From Rhodobacterales bacterium 32-67-9 (lineage in GTDB: Bacteria; Pseudomonadota; Alphaproteobacteria; Rhodobacterales; Rhodobacteraceae), in contig NCEA01000009.1 in assembly GCA_002280515.1 (NCBI GenBank), forward strand, positions 42,419-106,418: a DNA stretch of 64,000 nucleotides, in the 5' to 3' direction. Within the stretch, counting starts at the first letter, position 1. Every line of letters starts with the position of its first letter. This document shows, piece after piece, positions 8,008 to 18,170 of this stretch. A program made the position numbers and the translations under genes. The notes beneath the pieces were generated by a model, which was not told the origin of the DNA, searched no databases, and was given only the letters and a program-made list of their open reading frames with translations.

Positions 8008-9366
8008 TCAGACCCGCGCGACCAGCCCAGCAACCGCTCGCCGGTAGGCCACCGCGACGCCATCCCGCGCGACATGCCGCCCCGATTGCACCCTGTGCCG
8101 GCCGGCCGACCAGAGGTCGGTCACCACCGCGTCCGGGGCGGCAAAGCAAAGCCCGTCCAGAAGCTGGTCGCCCGCCAGCGCGCAAAGCGTCGGGTGGCCG
8201 GCATCAACCGCGACGAGATCGGCCCAGAGACCCGGCGCGATCTCTCCGGCCGCGCGGCCCAAGGCTTGCGCCCCGCCGCGCGCCGCACTGCGATAGAGAA
8301 ACGCCCCGACCGAACCTTCGCCCGGCACCATCACGTTGCGGGCAAGATCGCGCAGACGCTGCGAATATTCGAGCATCTGCAATTCCCCGACCACCGAGAT
8401 CCGAACATTGGAGTCGGACCCCACCCCGAACGCCCCGCCGGCGGCGATCCAGCCCGGACCGTCGAATGGCCCGTCGCCAAGATTGGCCTCGGTGATCGGG
8501 CAGAGCCCCGCCACCGCCCCCGACCGCGCGAGGCCAGAGACCTCCGCCGCCACCATGTGGGTCGCGTGGACCGCGCACCAGTCCGGCCCGACCGGCGCGT
8601 TGGCAAGGAGCCATTCGACCGGTCGCGCGCCGAGCCAGGCAGAGATGTCCACCACCTCCTGCGGCTGTTCTGCGATGTGGATATGGACCGGCCCGCCTGC
8701 CGCGAGGTCCGGTACGGCGGCAAGCTCCGCCGGCGATACCGCGCGCAGCGAATGCGGCGCGACGCCGATGCGGGTGTCGGCCGGCGCCCCCTTGGCCGCC
8801 TCGCGCACCGCCTCAAGAAGTGCTGCGAACCCGTTGAGATCGTTTCCGAACCGTAACTGCCCGCCGGCCAGATCCTGCTGCCCGGCGCCGCCGTAGCAAT
8901 AAAGCACCGGCAGATGGGTCAGGCCTATGCCCACCGCCCCCGCCGCCGACAGGATCCGCGCCGAAAGCTCGGCCCGGTCGGCGTAGGGCGCCCCGCCCGG
9001 CTGGTGGTGCACATAGTGGAACTCGCCGACCGAGGCGAACCCGGCCTCCTGCATCTCGACAAAGGCCATCGCGGCGACCGCCTCGATATCCTCCGGCGTC
9101 AGGTGATCGAGGAACCGGTACATCAGTGCCCGCCAGGTCCAGAAGCTTTCGCGCCCGCCGGCGCGGTGTTCCGTCATCCCCGCCATGGCGCGCTGAAAGG
9201 TATGGGAGTGCAGGTTGGCGAGCGCCGGCAGAAGCGTGTCGACCCGCGCATCGCCCGGCTCCGCCGCCGCCCCCGCCGCGACCCCGTCGATCCGCCCGGC
9301 CGCGACCGAGACCCGGACATCCTGTGCCCAGCCCGACGGCAGCAGCGCCCGCTTCGCGAAAATCAT
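8008..9366 (-). CDS. hutF: Formimidoylglutamate deiminase HutF
   Basis: HutF hydrolyses N-formimino-L-glutamate to N-formyl-L-glutamate and ammonia, the branch step of the five-step histidine pathway. The 452-residue amidohydrolase has LANLHSHTFQRAMAGMTEHR with metal-binding His residues, plus HIHIAEQPQEV, VHATHM and GVGSDSN segments. The start at 9366 is preferred to the ATG four codons upstream because GGAG lies 5 to 6 bases before it and MIFAKRALLPSGW matches the family N-terminus. It is divergent from hutI over a short space holding a strong palindrome. Together with hutG it shows that this organism uses the formylglutamate route rather than HutE-type direct hydrolysis. Confidence 0.93.
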   Translation of the reverse strand: MIFAKRALLPSGWAQDVRVSVAAGRIDGVAAGAAAEPGDARVDTLLPALANLHSHTFQRAMAGMTEHRAGGRESFWTWRALMYRFLDHLTPEDIEAVAAMAFVEMQEAGFASVGEFHYVHHQPGGAPYADRAELSARILSAAGAVGIGLTHLPVLYCYGGAGQQDLAGGQLRFGNDLNGFAALLEAVREAAKGAPADTRIGVAPHSLRAVSPAELAAVPDLAAGGPVHIHIAEQPQEVVDISAWLGARPVEWLLANAPVGPDWCAVHATHMVAAEVSGLARSGAVAGLCPITEANLGDGPFDGPGWIAAGGAFGVGSDSNVRISVVGELQMLEYSQRLRDLARNVMVPGEGSVGAFLYRSAARGGAQALGRAAGEIAPGLWADLVAVDAGHPTLCALAGDQLLDGLCFAAPDAVVTDLWSAGRHRVQSGRHVARDGVAVAYRRAVAGLVARV

Positions 9367-9378
9367 GTTCGGCTCCAT

Positions 9379-9392
9379 TATGTCTAGACATA
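9379..9392. promoter_or_regulatory. Likely HutC operator between hutF and hutI
   Basis: TATGTCTAGACATA is a perfect 14-bp palindrome in the 81-base divergent space. It lies 12 bases from the hutF start and 55 from the hutI start. A -10-like TATACT at 9398-9403 follows on the plus strand, so a bound repressor would block the hutI promoter. The TGT-N6-ACA form fits GntR/HutC operators. HutC binding is inferred. Confidence 0.6.
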
Positions 9393-9447
9393 TAACCTAT
9401 ACTGGCATACAACCCGAATCCGCAACCGAATTCGCCGGACGATCCCG

Positions 9448-10656
9448 ATGCGCCAGCCCAATGCCCTTCTCGTGAACTGCCGCGCCGCCACCATGGCCGG
9501 GCCGCACCCTTACGGCCTGATCGAGGAGGCGGCCGTGGCGCTTACCCCCGACGGCATCCTCTGGGCCGGACCGGAGGCCGCGATTCCCGCCGCCACCGCC
9601 GCCTTCCCGCGCCACGATCTCGGCGGGCGGCTGGTCACGCCGGCGCTCATCGACTGCCACACCCATCTCGTCCACGGCGGCGACCGCGCCGGCGAATTCG
9701 AGATGCGGCTGAAGGGCGCCAGCTACGAAGAGATCGCCCGCGCCGGCGGCGGCATCGTCTCCACCGTACGCGCCACCCGCACCGCGAGCGAGGAAGAGCT
9801 GATCGCAGCCGCCCTGCCGCGCCTCGACGCGCTGATCGCCGAAGGGGTCTCCACGGTCGAGATCAAGTCCGGCTACGGGCTCGACGTCGAGACGGAACTC
9901 ACCATGCTCCGCGCCGCCCGTCGGCTCGCCGCCCTGCGCCCGGTCGAGATCGTCACCAGCTTCCTCGGCGCTCATGCCGTGCCCGCCGAGTACAAGGGCC
10001 GCGCCGACGCCTATATCGACGAGGTCTGCCTTCCGGCCCTGAAGGCCGCGCATGACGAGGGCCTCGTCGACGCGGTCGACGGCTTTTGCGAAGGCATCGC
10101 CTTCACGCCGGCCCAGATCGAACGGGTTTTCGGCGCGGCAAAGGCGCTCGGCCTGCCGGTCAAGCTCCATGCCGAACAGCTTTCCAATCTCGGCGGCGCG
10201 GCGCTCGCCGCCCGCTCGGGCGCGCTCTCGGCCGACCACCTCGAATATCTCGACGAGGCCGGCGTCGCGGCGATGAAAAAGGCCGGCACCGTCGCCGTGA
10301 TCCTGCCCGGCGCCTTCTACACACTTCGCGAGACGCAAAGCCCGCCGATCGGCCTTTTCCGGACGTATGGCGTTCCGATGGCCGTCGCCAGCGATCTCAA
10401 TCCCGGCTCATCGCCGCTCAACTCGCTCCTGCTGACGATGAACATGGCCTGCACGCTCTTCCGCATGACACCGGAAGAGGCGCTGGCGGGGGTGACGCAC
10501 AATGCCGCGCTCGCGCTCGGTCTCGGCGACCGGGGCAAGATTGCGCCCGGCCTGCGCGCCGACCTCGCGGTCTGGGACGTCACCCATCCGGCCGAACTTG
10601 CCTACCGCATCGGCTTCAACCCGCTTCACCAGCGCATCATCGGAGGCTGGCTGTGA
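9448..10656 (+). CDS. hutI: Imidazolonepropionase HutI
   Basis: HutI is a metal-dependent amidohydrolase that opens the ring of 4-imidazolone-5-propionate to give formiminoglutamate. The 402-residue protein has the metal-binding [55 protein letters not shown] and [11 protein letters not shown] segments, all in family order. It is the first gene of a tight hutI-hutH-hutG-hutU operon; its stop overlaps the GTG start of hutH by four bases. Expression probably starts from a promoter under the 9379-9392 palindrome. Confidence 0.95.
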   Translation: MRQPNALLVNCRAATMAGPHPYGLIEEAAVALTPDGILWAGPEAAIPAATAAFPRHDLGGRLVTPALIDCHTHLVHGGDRAGEFEMRLKGASYEEIARAGGGIVSTVRATRTASEEELIAAALPRLDALIAEGVSTVEIKSGYGLDVETELTMLRAARRLAALRPVEIVTSFLGAHAVPAEYKGRADAYIDEVCLPALKAAHDEGLVDAVDGFCEGIAFTPAQIERVFGAAKALGLPVKLHAEQLSNLGGAALAARSGALSADHLEYLDEAGVAAMKKAGTVAVILPGAFYTLRETQSPPIGLFRTYGVPMAVASDLNPGSSPLNSLLLTMNMACTLFRMTPEEALAGVTHNAALALGLGDRGKIAPGLRADLAVWDVTHPAELAYRIGFNPLHQRIIGGWL

Positions 10657-12185
10657 TCCACCTTGTTCCCGGCGCCGCGACGCTCGCCCAGCTCGCGACG
10701 ATCTATACCGAAGAGGCACCCGTCCGCCTCGACCGCGCCGCCCGGCCGGCGGTCGAGCGCGCGGCGGACGCCATCGCCAGCGCCGCCGCCGGCGACGCGC
10801 CGGTCTACGGCGTCAATACTGGCTTCGGCAAGCTGGCGAGCATGCGGATCGCGCCGAAGGACACCGCGACACTGCAACGAAACCTGATCCTATCGCATTG
10901 CTGCGGCGTCGGCGCCCCGATCCCGCGCGCCCATGCGCGGCTGATGATGGCGCTGAAGCTCCTCTCGCTTGGCCGGGGCGCCTCGGGCGTGCGATGGGAA
11001 CTGATCGAACTTCTCGAACACATGCTCGAACGCGGCGTGACCCCGGTCATCCCCGCGCAAGGTTCGGTCGGCGCGTCGGGCGACCTCGCCCCCCTCGCCC
11101 ACATGACCGCGGTGATCATCGGCGCGGGCGAGGCCGAATTCGCGGGCCAGGTGCTGCCCGGCGCCGAGGCCCTGGCGAAGGCCGGGCTCGCGCCGATCCC
11201 GCTCGGCCCGAAAGAGGGCCTCGCCTTCATCAACGGCACCCAGTTCTCCACCGCCTTTGCGCTCGCCGGCCTCTTCGACGGCTGGCGCGCGGCACAGGCG
11301 GCGCTCGTCACCTCGGCGCTCTCGACCGACGCGATCATGGGGTCCACCGCCCCGTTGCAGCCGGAAATCCACACTCTGCGCGGCCATGCCGGCCAGATCG
11401 AGGCGGCGGCGACGATGCGCGCGCTTCTCGACGGCTCGGAAATTCGCGAAAGCCACCGCGAGGGTGATACCCGCGTGCAGGACCCCTATTGCATCCGCTG
11501 CCAGCCGCAGGTCACCGGAGCGGCGATGGACGTGATGCGCATGGCCGCAACGACGCTCGCGACCGAGGCCAACGCGGCAACCGACAATCCCCTCGTCCTC
11601 TCCGAGGCCGGTCTCATCGTCTCGGGCGGCAATTTCCATGCCGAGCCTGTGGGCTTTGCCGCCGACATGATCGCGCTGGCACTGGCCGAGATCGGCGCCA
11701 TCGCCCAGCGCCGCATCGCGCTGATGGTCGATCCGACGCTCAGCTACGACCTGCCGCCTTTCCTGACCCCCGATCCCGGCCTCAATTCCGGCTACATGAT
11801 CGCCGAAGTCACGACGGCCGCGTTGATGAGCGAGAACAAGCACCTGGCGCACCCGACAGTGACGGATTCGACGCCGACGAGCGCCAATCAGGAAGACCAT
11901 GTCTCGATGGCTGCCCACGGAGCCCGGCGGCTCGGCCAGATGGTCGGGAACCTCGACCGCATCCTCGGGGTGGAGCTTCTCTGCGCCGCGCAGGGCATCG
12001 AGTTTCGCGCCCCGCTCGTCACCTCTGCGCCCTTGCAAGCCGTCATCGCGCATCTGCGCGCCACGATCGCGCCGCTCGGCGAGGATCGCTATCTCGCGCC
12101 CGACCTCGAGGCCGCCGGGCGCCTCATCGCCTCGGGCCGCGCCGCCGAGGCGGCCGGCCTGCCCCTGCCGGAGATCACACCATGA
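10653..12185 (+). CDS. hutH: Histidine ammonia-lyase HutH
   Basis: HutH removes ammonia from L-histidine to give urocanate. The 510-residue product carries the triad A141-S142-G143 in [14 protein letters not shown], which cyclises to the MIO electrophile. Other family segments are [34 protein letters not shown] and [11 protein letters not shown]. The start is GTG at 10653, overlapping the hutI stop (GTGA) with GGAGG upstream. An open frame extends far upstream inside hutI but is not coding. The stop overlaps hutG by four bases, so translation of the operon is coupled. Confidence 0.96.
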   Translation: MIHLVPGAATLAQLATIYTEEAPVRLDRAARPAVERAADAIASAAAGDAPVYGVNTGFGKLASMRIAPKDTATLQRNLILSHCCGVGAPIPRAHARLMMALKLLSLGRGASGVRWELIELLEHMLERGVTPVIPAQGSVGASGDLAPLAHMTAVIIGAGEAEFAGQVLPGAEALAKAGLAPIPLGPKEGLAFINGTQFSTAFALAGLFDGWRAAQAALVTSALSTDAIMGSTAPLQPEIHTLRGHAGQIEAAATMRALLDGSEIRESHREGDTRVQDPYCIRCQPQVTGAAMDVMRMAATTLATEANAATDNPLVLSEAGLIVSGGNFHAEPVGFAADMIALALAEIGAIAQRRIALMVDPTLSYDLPPFLTPDPGLNSGYMIAEVTTAALMSENKHLAHPTVTDSTPTSANQEDHVSMAAHGARRLGQMVGNLDRILGVELLCAAQGIEFRAPLVTSAPLQAVIAHLRATIAPLGEDRYLAPDLEAAGRLIASGRAAEAAGLPLPEITP

Positions 12186-12976
12186 ATATCGTTGACGTTC
12201 TGCCGGGCGACGGCCCCGTCATTCTCGGCCAGCCCCACGGCGGCACCTGGCTGCCGGACGCGCTGACCGCCCGGCTGAACCCCAACGGGCGCGGGCTTGC
12301 CGATACCGACTGGCATATCGGCCAGCTCTACGACGGCCTTCTTTCCTCGGCGACCGTGGTCCGCTCCAACGTCCACCGCTACGCCATCGACGCCAACCGC
12401 GATCCGGCCGGCGTCTCGCTCTACCCCGGGCAGAACACCACCAGCCTCTGCCCGGTGTCGGATTTCGACGGCGCCGCGATCTGGCAGGATGGTCAGGACC
12501 CCTCGGAAGACGAGATCCTCGCCCGCCGCGCCGCCTACCACGCGCCTTATCACGAAGCCCTCGCCGAAGAGGTCGCCCGCGTGACGGCCCGCCACGGCGT
12601 CGCCATCATCTACGACTGCCACTCGATCCGGTCCGAGATTCCCTTTCTTTTCGAAGGGCTTCTGCCCGTCTTCTCGATCGGCACCAATGACGGCCAGACC
12701 TGTGCCGGGGCCATAGCCGACGCCACCGTCGCCGCCTGCGCCGCCGAGTCCCACGTCCTCAACGGCCGCTTCAAGGGCGGCTGGACGACCCGGCATTACG
12801 GCCGGCCCGAAACCGGTGTCCACGCGATCCAGATGGAACTCGCCCAACGCGCCTACCTCGCGGCCGAGACCCCGCCCTGGAGCTACGATCCCGCCCGGGC
12901 CGGACCGACCCGCGCCACGCTGCACACCATCCTCGCCGCACTCGACCGCCTCGCCCGCTCCGGCGCGCTCGCCTGA
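12182..12976 (+). CDS. hutG: N-formylglutamate deformylase HutG
   Basis: HutG cleaves N-formyl-L-glutamate to formate and glutamate, the last step of the HutF route. The 264-residue protein shows the family segments [41 protein letters not shown] and the metal-binding [16 protein letters not shown], with [13 protein letters not shown] near the C-terminus. The start codon overlaps the hutH stop (ATGA). hutU follows after 11 bases. It is a formylglutamate deformylase of the amidohydrolase-like FGase family, not the arginase-like formiminoglutamase that shares the hutG name in some bacteria. Confidence 0.94.
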   Translation: MNIVDVLPGDGPVILGQPHGGTWLPDALTARLNPNGRGLADTDWHIGQLYDGLLSSATVVRSNVHRYAIDANRDPAGVSLYPGQNTTSLCPVSDFDGAAIWQDGQDPSEDEILARRAAYHAPYHEALAEEVARVTARHGVAIIYDCHSIRSEIPFLFEGLLPVFSIGTNDGQTCAGAIADATVAACAAESHVLNGRFKGGWTTRHYGRPETGVHAIQMELAQRAYLAAETPPWSYDPARAGPTRATLHTILAALDRLARSGALA

Positions 12977-12987
12977 AGGAGACCCCA

Positions 12988-14670
12988 ATGCTCGACCGCA
13001 AGAACACCCGCGATATCTTCCCGCCGACCGGGACGACCCTGAACGCCAAGAGCTGGCAGACCGAGGCGCCGCTCCGGATGCTGATGAACAACCTGCATCC
13101 CGACGTCGCCGAAAACCCGCACGAGCTTGTCGTCTACGGCGGCATCGGTCGGGCCGCGCGCTCCTGGGGCGATTTCGACCGCATCGTCGCGGCGCTGAAG
13201 GATCTCGAGGCCGACGAGACGCTGATCGTCCAGTCCGGACGCCCCGTCGCGGTGGTCCGCACCCATGCGGATGCCCCCCGCGTCCTCATCGCCAATTCCA
13301 ACCTCGTGCCGCATTGGGCCACCTGGGACCATTTCAACGACCTCGATAAGAAGGGGTTGATGATGTACGGCCAGATGACCGCCGGATCGTGGATCTACAT
13401 TGGAACTCAAGGCATTGTGCAGGGAACCTACGAAACCTTCGCCGAGGCCGGGCGCCAGCATTACGGCGGCGACCTGACGGGCAAATGGATCCTCACCGGC
13501 GGCCTCGGCGGCATGGGCGGCGCCCAGCCGCTCGCCGCCGTCATGGCGGGCGCCTGCTGTCTCGCCGTCGAATGCGACGAGACCCGGATCGATTTCCGTA
13601 TCCGGACCAGGTATTTGGACGCGAAAGCTCGGACGCTGGACGAAGCGCTCGCCCTCATCGCCGGCTGGACCGCGAAGGGCGAAGCGAAGTCCGTGGGCCT
13701 CCTTGGCAACGCCGCCGAGGTCTTCCCCGAACTGGTCGCCCGCATGAAGGCCGGCGGCCCCCGCCCTGACATCGTCACCGACCAGACCTCGGCCCACGAC
13801 CCGCTGCACGGCTATCTGCCGCTCGGCTGGTCGGTCGCCGATTGGCGCGCGAAACAGGAAAGCGATCCGAAGGCGGTCGAGGCCGCCGCCCGCGCCAGCA
13901 TGCGCACCCATGTCGCCGCGATGGTCGATTTCTGGAACGCCGGGGTGCCGACGCTCGACTACGGCAACAACATCCGCCAGGTCGCGAAGGACGAGGGACT
14001 GGAAAACGCCTTCGCCTTCCCGGGCTTCGTGCCTGCCTACATCCGGCCCCTCTTCTGCAAGGGCATCGGCCCCTTCCGCTGGTGCGCGCTCTCGGGCGAC
14101 CCGGAGGATATCTACAAGACCGACGCGGCGATGAAGAAGCTCTTCCCCGAGAACGCCCACCTGCACCGCTGGCTCGACATGGCGCGCGACCGCATCGCCT
14201 TCCAGGGCCTGCCCGCCCGCATCTGCTGGATCGGCCTAGGCGACCGGCACCGCGCCGGCCTGATGTTCAACGAGATGGTGGCGAGCGGAGAACTCAAGGC
14301 CCCCGTCGTCATCGGCCGCGACCACCTCGATTCCGGCTCGGTCGCAAGCCCCAACCGCGAGACCGAGGCGATGAAGGACGGCTCCGACGCCGTCTCCGAC
14401 TGGCCGCTCCTCAACGCGCTCGTCAACACCGCCTCTGGCGCGACCTGGGTCAGCCTCCATCACGGCGGCGGCGTCGGCATGGGCTTCAGCCAGCATTCCG
14501 GCGTTGTCATCTGCGCCGACGGCACGCCCGAGGCCGCCCGCCGCCTCGAACGCGTGCTCTGGAATGACCCCGCCTCCGGCGTCTGGCGCCACGCCGATGC
14601 GGGCTACGACACCGCCATCCAATGCGCCCGGGAAAACGGTCTCCGCCTGCCGACGATCCTCGGCACCTGA
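12988..14670 (+). CDS. hutU: Urocanate hydratase HutU
   Basis: HutU is an NAD-dependent urocanase converting urocanate to imidazolonepropionate. The 560-residue length is normal for the family. Visible hallmarks are [14 protein letters not shown] near the N-terminus, [17 protein letters not shown], the dinucleotide-binding [14 protein letters not shown], and the active-site Cys region [16 protein letters not shown]. It ends with [17 protein letters not shown] and a short C-terminal tail. AAGGAG lies just before the ATG. It is the last gene of the hutIHGU operon; an array of palindromes starts a few bases after its stop. Confidence 0.96.
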   Translation: MLDRKNTRDIFPPTGTTLNAKSWQTEAPLRMLMNNLHPDVAENPHELVVYGGIGRAARSWGDFDRIVAALKDLEADETLIVQSGRPVAVVRTHADAPRVLIANSNLVPHWATWDHFNDLDKKGLMMYGQMTAGSWIYIGTQGIVQGTYETFAEAGRQHYGGDLTGKWILTGGLGGMGGAQPLAAVMAGACCLAVECDETRIDFRIRTRYLDAKARTLDEALALIAGWTAKGEAKSVGLLGNAAEVFPELVARMKAGGPRPDIVTDQTSAHDPLHGYLPLGWSVADWRAKQESDPKAVEAAARASMRTHVAAMVDFWNAGVPTLDYGNNIRQVAKDEGLENAFAFPGFVPAYIRPLFCKGIGPFRWCALSGDPEDIYKTDAAMKKLFPENAHLHRWLDMARDRIAFQGLPARICWIGLGDRHRAGLMFNEMVASGELKAPVVIGRDHLDSGSVASPNRETEAMKDGSDAVSDWPLLNALVNTASGATWVSLHHGGGVGMGFSQHSGVVICADGTPEAARRLERVLWNDPASGVWRHADAGYDTAIQCARENGLRLPTILGT

Positions 14671-14673
14671 TCC

Positions 14674-14700
14674 TCTTCTGTTCGAAAATACCTCGGGAGG
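14674..14700. repeat. Recurring intergenic motif, copy B (after hutU)
   Basis: TCTTCTGTTC-GAAAATACCTCGGGAGG starts four bases after the hutU stop. It matches the reverse complement of 18212-18239 almost base for base, with one base fewer in the middle. The repeat is plain in the sequence; its role is unknown. Confidence 0.6.
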
Positions 14701-14760
14701 GTCCGGGAGGGCAGTGCCCTCCCGGTTGGGGGAGGGTCCGGGAGGGCAGCGCCCTCCCGG
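14696..14760. repeat. Two tandem 30-bp copies of a palindromic element
   Basis: The unit GGAGGGTCC-GGGAGGGCAG-YGCCCTCCCGG occurs at 14696-14725 and 14731-14760 with a single T/C difference and a period of 35. Each unit contains a strong inverted repeat: 11-base arms at 14703-14713 and 14715-14725, and 10-base arms at 14738-14747 and 14751-14760. They lie in the 168-base hutU-waaA space and could fold in RNA as stacked hairpins. Termination or mRNA stabilisation for hutU is possible, but no T-tract follows. Confidence 0.7.
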
Positions 14761-14792
14761 CGGGTCGGATCGCGGAACGCGATCCGACCCGC
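14760..14792. repeat. Long stem-loop with perfect 15-bp arms
   Basis: The arm GCGGGTCGGATCGCG at 14760-14774 pairs exactly with 14778-14792 around a three-base GAA loop. It follows directly on the two tandem palindromes. A 15-bp GC-rich stem can act as a terminator-like or extragenic palindromic element; no T-run follows it. Confidence 0.7.
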
Positions 14793-14838
14793 GACCGCGC
14801 TTGCCGCGATCCGCCCTCTGTGCCACATCATCGGGACC

Positions 14839-16137
14839 ATGTTCCTCTATCGGCTGATCCTCAACCTGACCCTCTGGCCCTGGCTCGGCCTGCGCACCCG
14901 GTGGGCTCTCTGGACCGGACGCAGGAACAGCGATATCGACGAACGCTGGCTCCTCGACCGGCCCCGGCCCGCCCCGGCCCGCCGCATCTGGGTCCACGCG
15001 GCCTCGAACGGCGAACTCACATCGGTCCGCGGCGCACTCCGGAGCCTGCTCGACCGCGACCCTTCGCTCACTCTCCTCGTCACCTGCAACACGCCGACCG
15101 GGCGCGACCTGGTTGCCGGCTGGGGCGAGGCCCGGATCGAGACGCGCCTCGCGCCGGTCGATCTCCGGCCCGTCCTGCGCCGGTTCCTCGACCTCTGGAC
15201 CCCCGCCGCCCTCGTCATCGTCGAAAACGAACTCTGGCCGGAGCGACTTCTTGCCTCCGCCTCGCGTGGCCTCCCGGTTCTCGTCATCGGCGCCCGGATG
15301 AGCGCGCGCAGCCACCAGCTCTGGTCCCGCCTCCCCGGCCTCGCGCGGCACCTCATGGCGGCGATAAGCTGGCTCGCCCCGCAGGACGACGCCTCGCGCG
15401 GCCACTTCGTCTCGCTCGGCCTCGCCCCTGACCGGCTCGGACCGACGATGATGCTGAAATCCGCGGCCGCCCCCGCCGCCACGGGAACCGCGCCCCTGCC
15501 CTTTCCCCGCGCCCGGACGCTCCTTGCGGCCTCCACCCACGCGGGCGAGGACGAGATCGCGCTCGACGGCTTCCTCGCCGCGCGCCGGGATCTGCCGGAC
15601 CTGCAGCTGATCCTCGCACCCCGCCATCCCGATCGCCGCGACGGGATCGAGGCGGCGATCCGCGCCCGCGGCCTCGCTTTCGCCACCCGGTCGCGCGGTG
15701 CCGAACCCGATGCGGACACCCCCGTCTACCTCGCCGACACGCTCGGAGAGATGGACCGCTGGTATGCCGGCGCCGGGATCACCTTTGTCGGCGGATCACT
15801 CGTCGACCGGGGCGGGCATACGCCCTTCGAACCCGCCGCGCACGGCTCGGCGATCATCACCGGCCCCTATGTGTCGAACGCCGCCCCGGCCTATGCCGCG
15901 CTTTTCGCCGCCGGCGGCGCCACCAAAGTGCGCGACGCGGCGAGCCTTGCCGGGGCGATCCGCACGCTCGCCGACCCCGGGCGGCAGGCGCGCCGGGCCG
16001 AGGCAGCCCGGAGCGCCCTTGCCGGCTTCAATTCCGGCGCCGCCATCGACGCCTTTCTCGCCGCCCTTGCCGCCGAGACCGGGATCGCGGCGCTCGCCCC
16101 CCCGACGAAAGGAACGGACGATGCCCTTCACGCTTGA
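14839..16137 (+). CDS. waaA: 3-deoxy-D-manno-octulosonic acid transferase WaaA (KdtA)
   Basis: WaaA is an inner-membrane-associated glycosyltransferase (GT30) that adds Kdo from CMP-Kdo to lipid A precursor. The 432-residue protein starts with a hydrophobic anchor (MFLYRLILNLTLWPWLGL). It then has the family segments WVHAASNGELTSV, TCNTPTGRDL, VENELWPERLL, SARSHQLWSRLPG, and FVGGSLVDRGGHTPFEPAAHG near the nucleotide site. The family Gly-Glu motif usually seen as ASVGE is ASNGE here, with the Glu retained. It overlaps the next gene by 17 bases. Confidence 0.9.
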   Translation: MFLYRLILNLTLWPWLGLRTRWALWTGRRNSDIDERWLLDRPRPAPARRIWVHAASNGELTSVRGALRSLLDRDPSLTLLVTCNTPTGRDLVAGWGEARIETRLAPVDLRPVLRRFLDLWTPAALVIVENELWPERLLASASRGLPVLVIGARMSARSHQLWSRLPGLARHLMAAISWLAPQDDASRGHFVSLGLAPDRLGPTMMLKSAAAPAATGTAPLPFPRARTLLAASTHAGEDEIALDGFLAARRDLPDLQLILAPRHPDRRDGIEAAIRARGLAFATRSRGAEPDADTPVYLADTLGEMDRWYAGAGITFVGGSLVDRGGHTPFEPAAHGSAIITGPYVSNAAPAYAALFAAGGATKVRDAASLAGAIRTLADPGRQARRAEAARSALAGFNSGAAIDAFLAALAAETGIAALAPPTKGTDDALHA

Positions 16138-17092
16138 CGACCTCGAGGCGGCGGCCCGGCTGGTCCACGGCCAGATGGCGCCGACGCCGCAATACGAATG
16201 GCCGCAACTTTCGGCGGCGACCGGCGCCGAGGTCTGGGTCAAGCACGAGAACCACGGGCCGATCGGCGCCTTCAAGGCGCGCGGGGCGATCACCTTCATC
16301 GACTGGCTGCGGCGCAGCCATCCCGAGTGCCCCGGCATCATCACCGCGACGCGCGGCAATCATGGGCAAGCCCAGGCGCGGGCGGCGACCCGCGCGGGGC
16401 TCCGCGCCGTCGTCTATGTGCCGAAGGGCAACTCGGTCGAGAAGAATGCGGCGATGCGATCCTTCGGCGCGGAACTGCGCGAACACGGGCATGACTTCGA
16501 CACCGCGAAGGACGAGGCGATGCGCGCCGCCGCGGCCGAGGGGCTTTTTCCGGTGCCGCCCTTCCACCCGGAACTGGTGCGCGGGGTCGCGACCTATGCG
16601 CTCGAATTCTTCCGCGCCGCGCCGCCGGTCGACGCGGTCTATGTGCCGATCGGCTGCGGATCGGGCATCTGCGGGGTGATCGCCGCGCGCGACGCGCTCG
16701 GTCTTGCGACCGAGGTGATCGGCGTCGTGGCGTCCGAAGCGGCCGGCGCGAAACTCTCGGTCGAGGCCGGCCGGCTGACCGAAACCAACTCTGCACGCAC
16801 CTTCGCCGACGGCATGGCCGTGCGGGTGCCGGTTGAGGCGGCACTCGCCATCTACGGGTTCGGGGCAGCGCGCATCGTCGCGGTCGGCGAGGACGAGATC
16901 GCCGCGGCAGTGCGACTTTACTTCGCGGCGACCCACAATGTCGCCGAAGGCGCGGGTGCGGCGGCGCTCGCCGCGCTGGTGCAGGACGGTTCGGCGATGC
17001 GCGGACGCCGTGTCGGGCTGATCCTGTCGGGCGGCAATATCGACACCGACTGGTTCAGGACGATCCTTGCGGGGGGCACGCCCCGGCCATGA
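16121..17092 (+). CDS. Threonine dehydratase-like PLP enzyme (fold type II)
   Basis: This is a 323-residue fold-type II PLP enzyme of the serine/threonine dehydratase group. The Schiff-base lysine is K52 in GPIGAFKARGA. The phosphate-binding glycine loop is CGSGICG, and SGGNID near the C-terminus contacts the pyridine nitrogen. There is no C-terminal ACT domain, so it is not the feedback-regulated IlvA form. It could act on threonine, serine or 3-hydroxyaspartate; the sequence does not decide. It starts inside the end of waaA with GGAACGG as a weak ribosome site. Confidence 0.85.
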   Translation: MPFTLDDLEAAARLVHGQMAPTPQYEWPQLSAATGAEVWVKHENHGPIGAFKARGAITFIDWLRRSHPECPGIITATRGNHGQAQARAATRAGLRAVVYVPKGNSVEKNAAMRSFGAELREHGHDFDTAKDEAMRAAAAEGLFPVPPFHPELVRGVATYALEFFRAAPPVDAVYVPIGCGSGICGVIAARDALGLATEVIGVVASEAAGAKLSVEAGRLTETNSARTFADGMAVRVPVEAALAIYGFGAARIVAVGEDEIAAAVRLYFAATHNVAEGAGAAALAALVQDGSAMRGRRVGLILSGGNIDTDWFRTILAGGTPRP

Positions 17093-17185
17093 CACTGGAA
17101 AAAACACTTTAACCATGCTAATCATTCAGAATTCCTGCGCAAGAACGGGAAACGAGAAGCAGGTTTCGACGAAGGAGCCGGGCCC

Positions 17186-17683
17186 ATGATCGGGTCCGGG
17201 CGGCCCATGAAAAAGATGGAAGAAGGCAGAACCGCCCCGACGGAGGCGATGGCGCAGAACGCGGCGCTGTGTTTCCGCGTGACCAAGAAGCGCGGGGCCG
17301 AGGTGCTGTTGGTCACCAGCCGCGACACCGGGCGCTGGGTGATCCCGAAGGGTTGGCCGATGAAGGACAAGTCCGGAGGCGAGTGCGCGCTTCAGGAAGC
17401 CTTCGAGGAGGCCGGGGTCGACGGACGGATCGTCGCCGGGGCCGTCGGGATCTATTCCTACGACAAGGTGATGGACGACAAGTCGCTCCAGCCTTGCGTG
17501 GTTTCGGTCTTTCCGGTCGAGGTCGCGCGGCTGAAATCCAACTTCCCCGAACACGGTCAGCGCGACCGGCGCTGGTTCAGCCCGAAGAAGGCCGCGCGCA
17601 AGGTGGCCGAGCCTGAACTGCGCAATATCCTTGCCGGTTTCGATCCCGCGCAGCTCACCGATGCGGACGGCGGAAACGCTTGA
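17186..17683 (+). CDS. Nudix hydrolase
   Basis: This is a 165-residue Nudix protein of the diphosphoinositol-polyphosphate-hydrolase-like type. The box region is PKGWPMKDKSGGECALQEAF followed by EEAGV. The EExG core that binds metal is intact, but the first Glu of the canonical box is a Lys and the Arg of REx2EE is Gln, as in other PKGWPM-type members. The ATG at 17186 has GGAG eight bases upstream; ATGs at 17207 and 17216 are alternatives. The substrate is unknown. Confidence 0.82.
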   Translation: MIGSGRPMKKMEEGRTAPTEAMAQNAALCFRVTKKRGAEVLLVTSRDTGRWVIPKGWPMKDKSGGECALQEAFEEAGVDGRIVAGAVGIYSYDKVMDDKSLQPCVVSVFPVEVARLKSNFPEHGQRDRRWFSPKKAARKVAEPELRNILAGFDPAQLTDADGGNA

Positions 17684-17734
17684 TTTCGGCGCGTTTGTGC
17701 CCACATAGAGCAGGTAGTCCCCCGGGGTAACGCG

Positions 17735-18166
17735 ATGATCCGCTACGCTTTGACCTGCACCAACGACCACGGTTTCGAAAGCTGGTTCCAGTCGGCCGAC
17801 GCCTTCGACCGCCTCGTTGCGTCCGGCATGGTCTCCTGCACGGTCTGCGGCTCTCAGGAGGTTGCGAAGACGCTGATGGCGCCGACGGTAAGGCCCGCGC
17901 GCAAGGCCGGGGAACAGACGCCCCGCCCGCTCACCGCCCCGCAGAACCCGGCCGAGATGGCGCTGGCGGCGATGCGGCGGCAGATCGAGGAGAATTCTGA
18001 TTACGTCGGCCTGAACTTCGCCGCCGAAGCCCGCGCGATCCATGACGGCGAAGCGCCGGAACGGTCGATCTACGGCGAGGCGCGGCTCGACGAGGCCAGA
18101 AAACTGGTCGAGGACGGCGTGCCGGTGGCGCCGCTGCCCTTCCTGCCGGCGCGCAAGACCAACTGA
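17735..18166 (+). CDS. DUF1178 family protein
   Basis: This is a 143-residue member of DUF1178, common in alphaproteobacteria and without a known function. The N-terminal part looks like a zinc ribbon: MIRYALTCTNDHGFESWF carries one Cys and a His, and SCTVCGS supplies two more Cys. A Pro-rich linker is followed by a conserved C-terminal half with IEENSDYVGLNFAAEARAI and SIYGEA. It lies 51 bases after the Nudix gene on the same strand and may share its transcript. A terminator-like hairpin follows its stop. Confidence 0.85.
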   Translation: MIRYALTCTNDHGFESWFQSADAFDRLVASGMVSCTVCGSQEVAKTLMAPTVRPARKAGEQTPRPLTAPQNPAEMALAAMRRQIEENSDYVGLNFAAEARAIHDGEAPERSIYGEARLDEARKLVEDGVPVAPLPFLPARKTN

Positions 18167-18170
18167 CGGC

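Noticed and set aside
10890-12053. Long open frame antisense to hutH
   Set aside because: Same shadow effect; it shows no ribosome site or recognisable domain.
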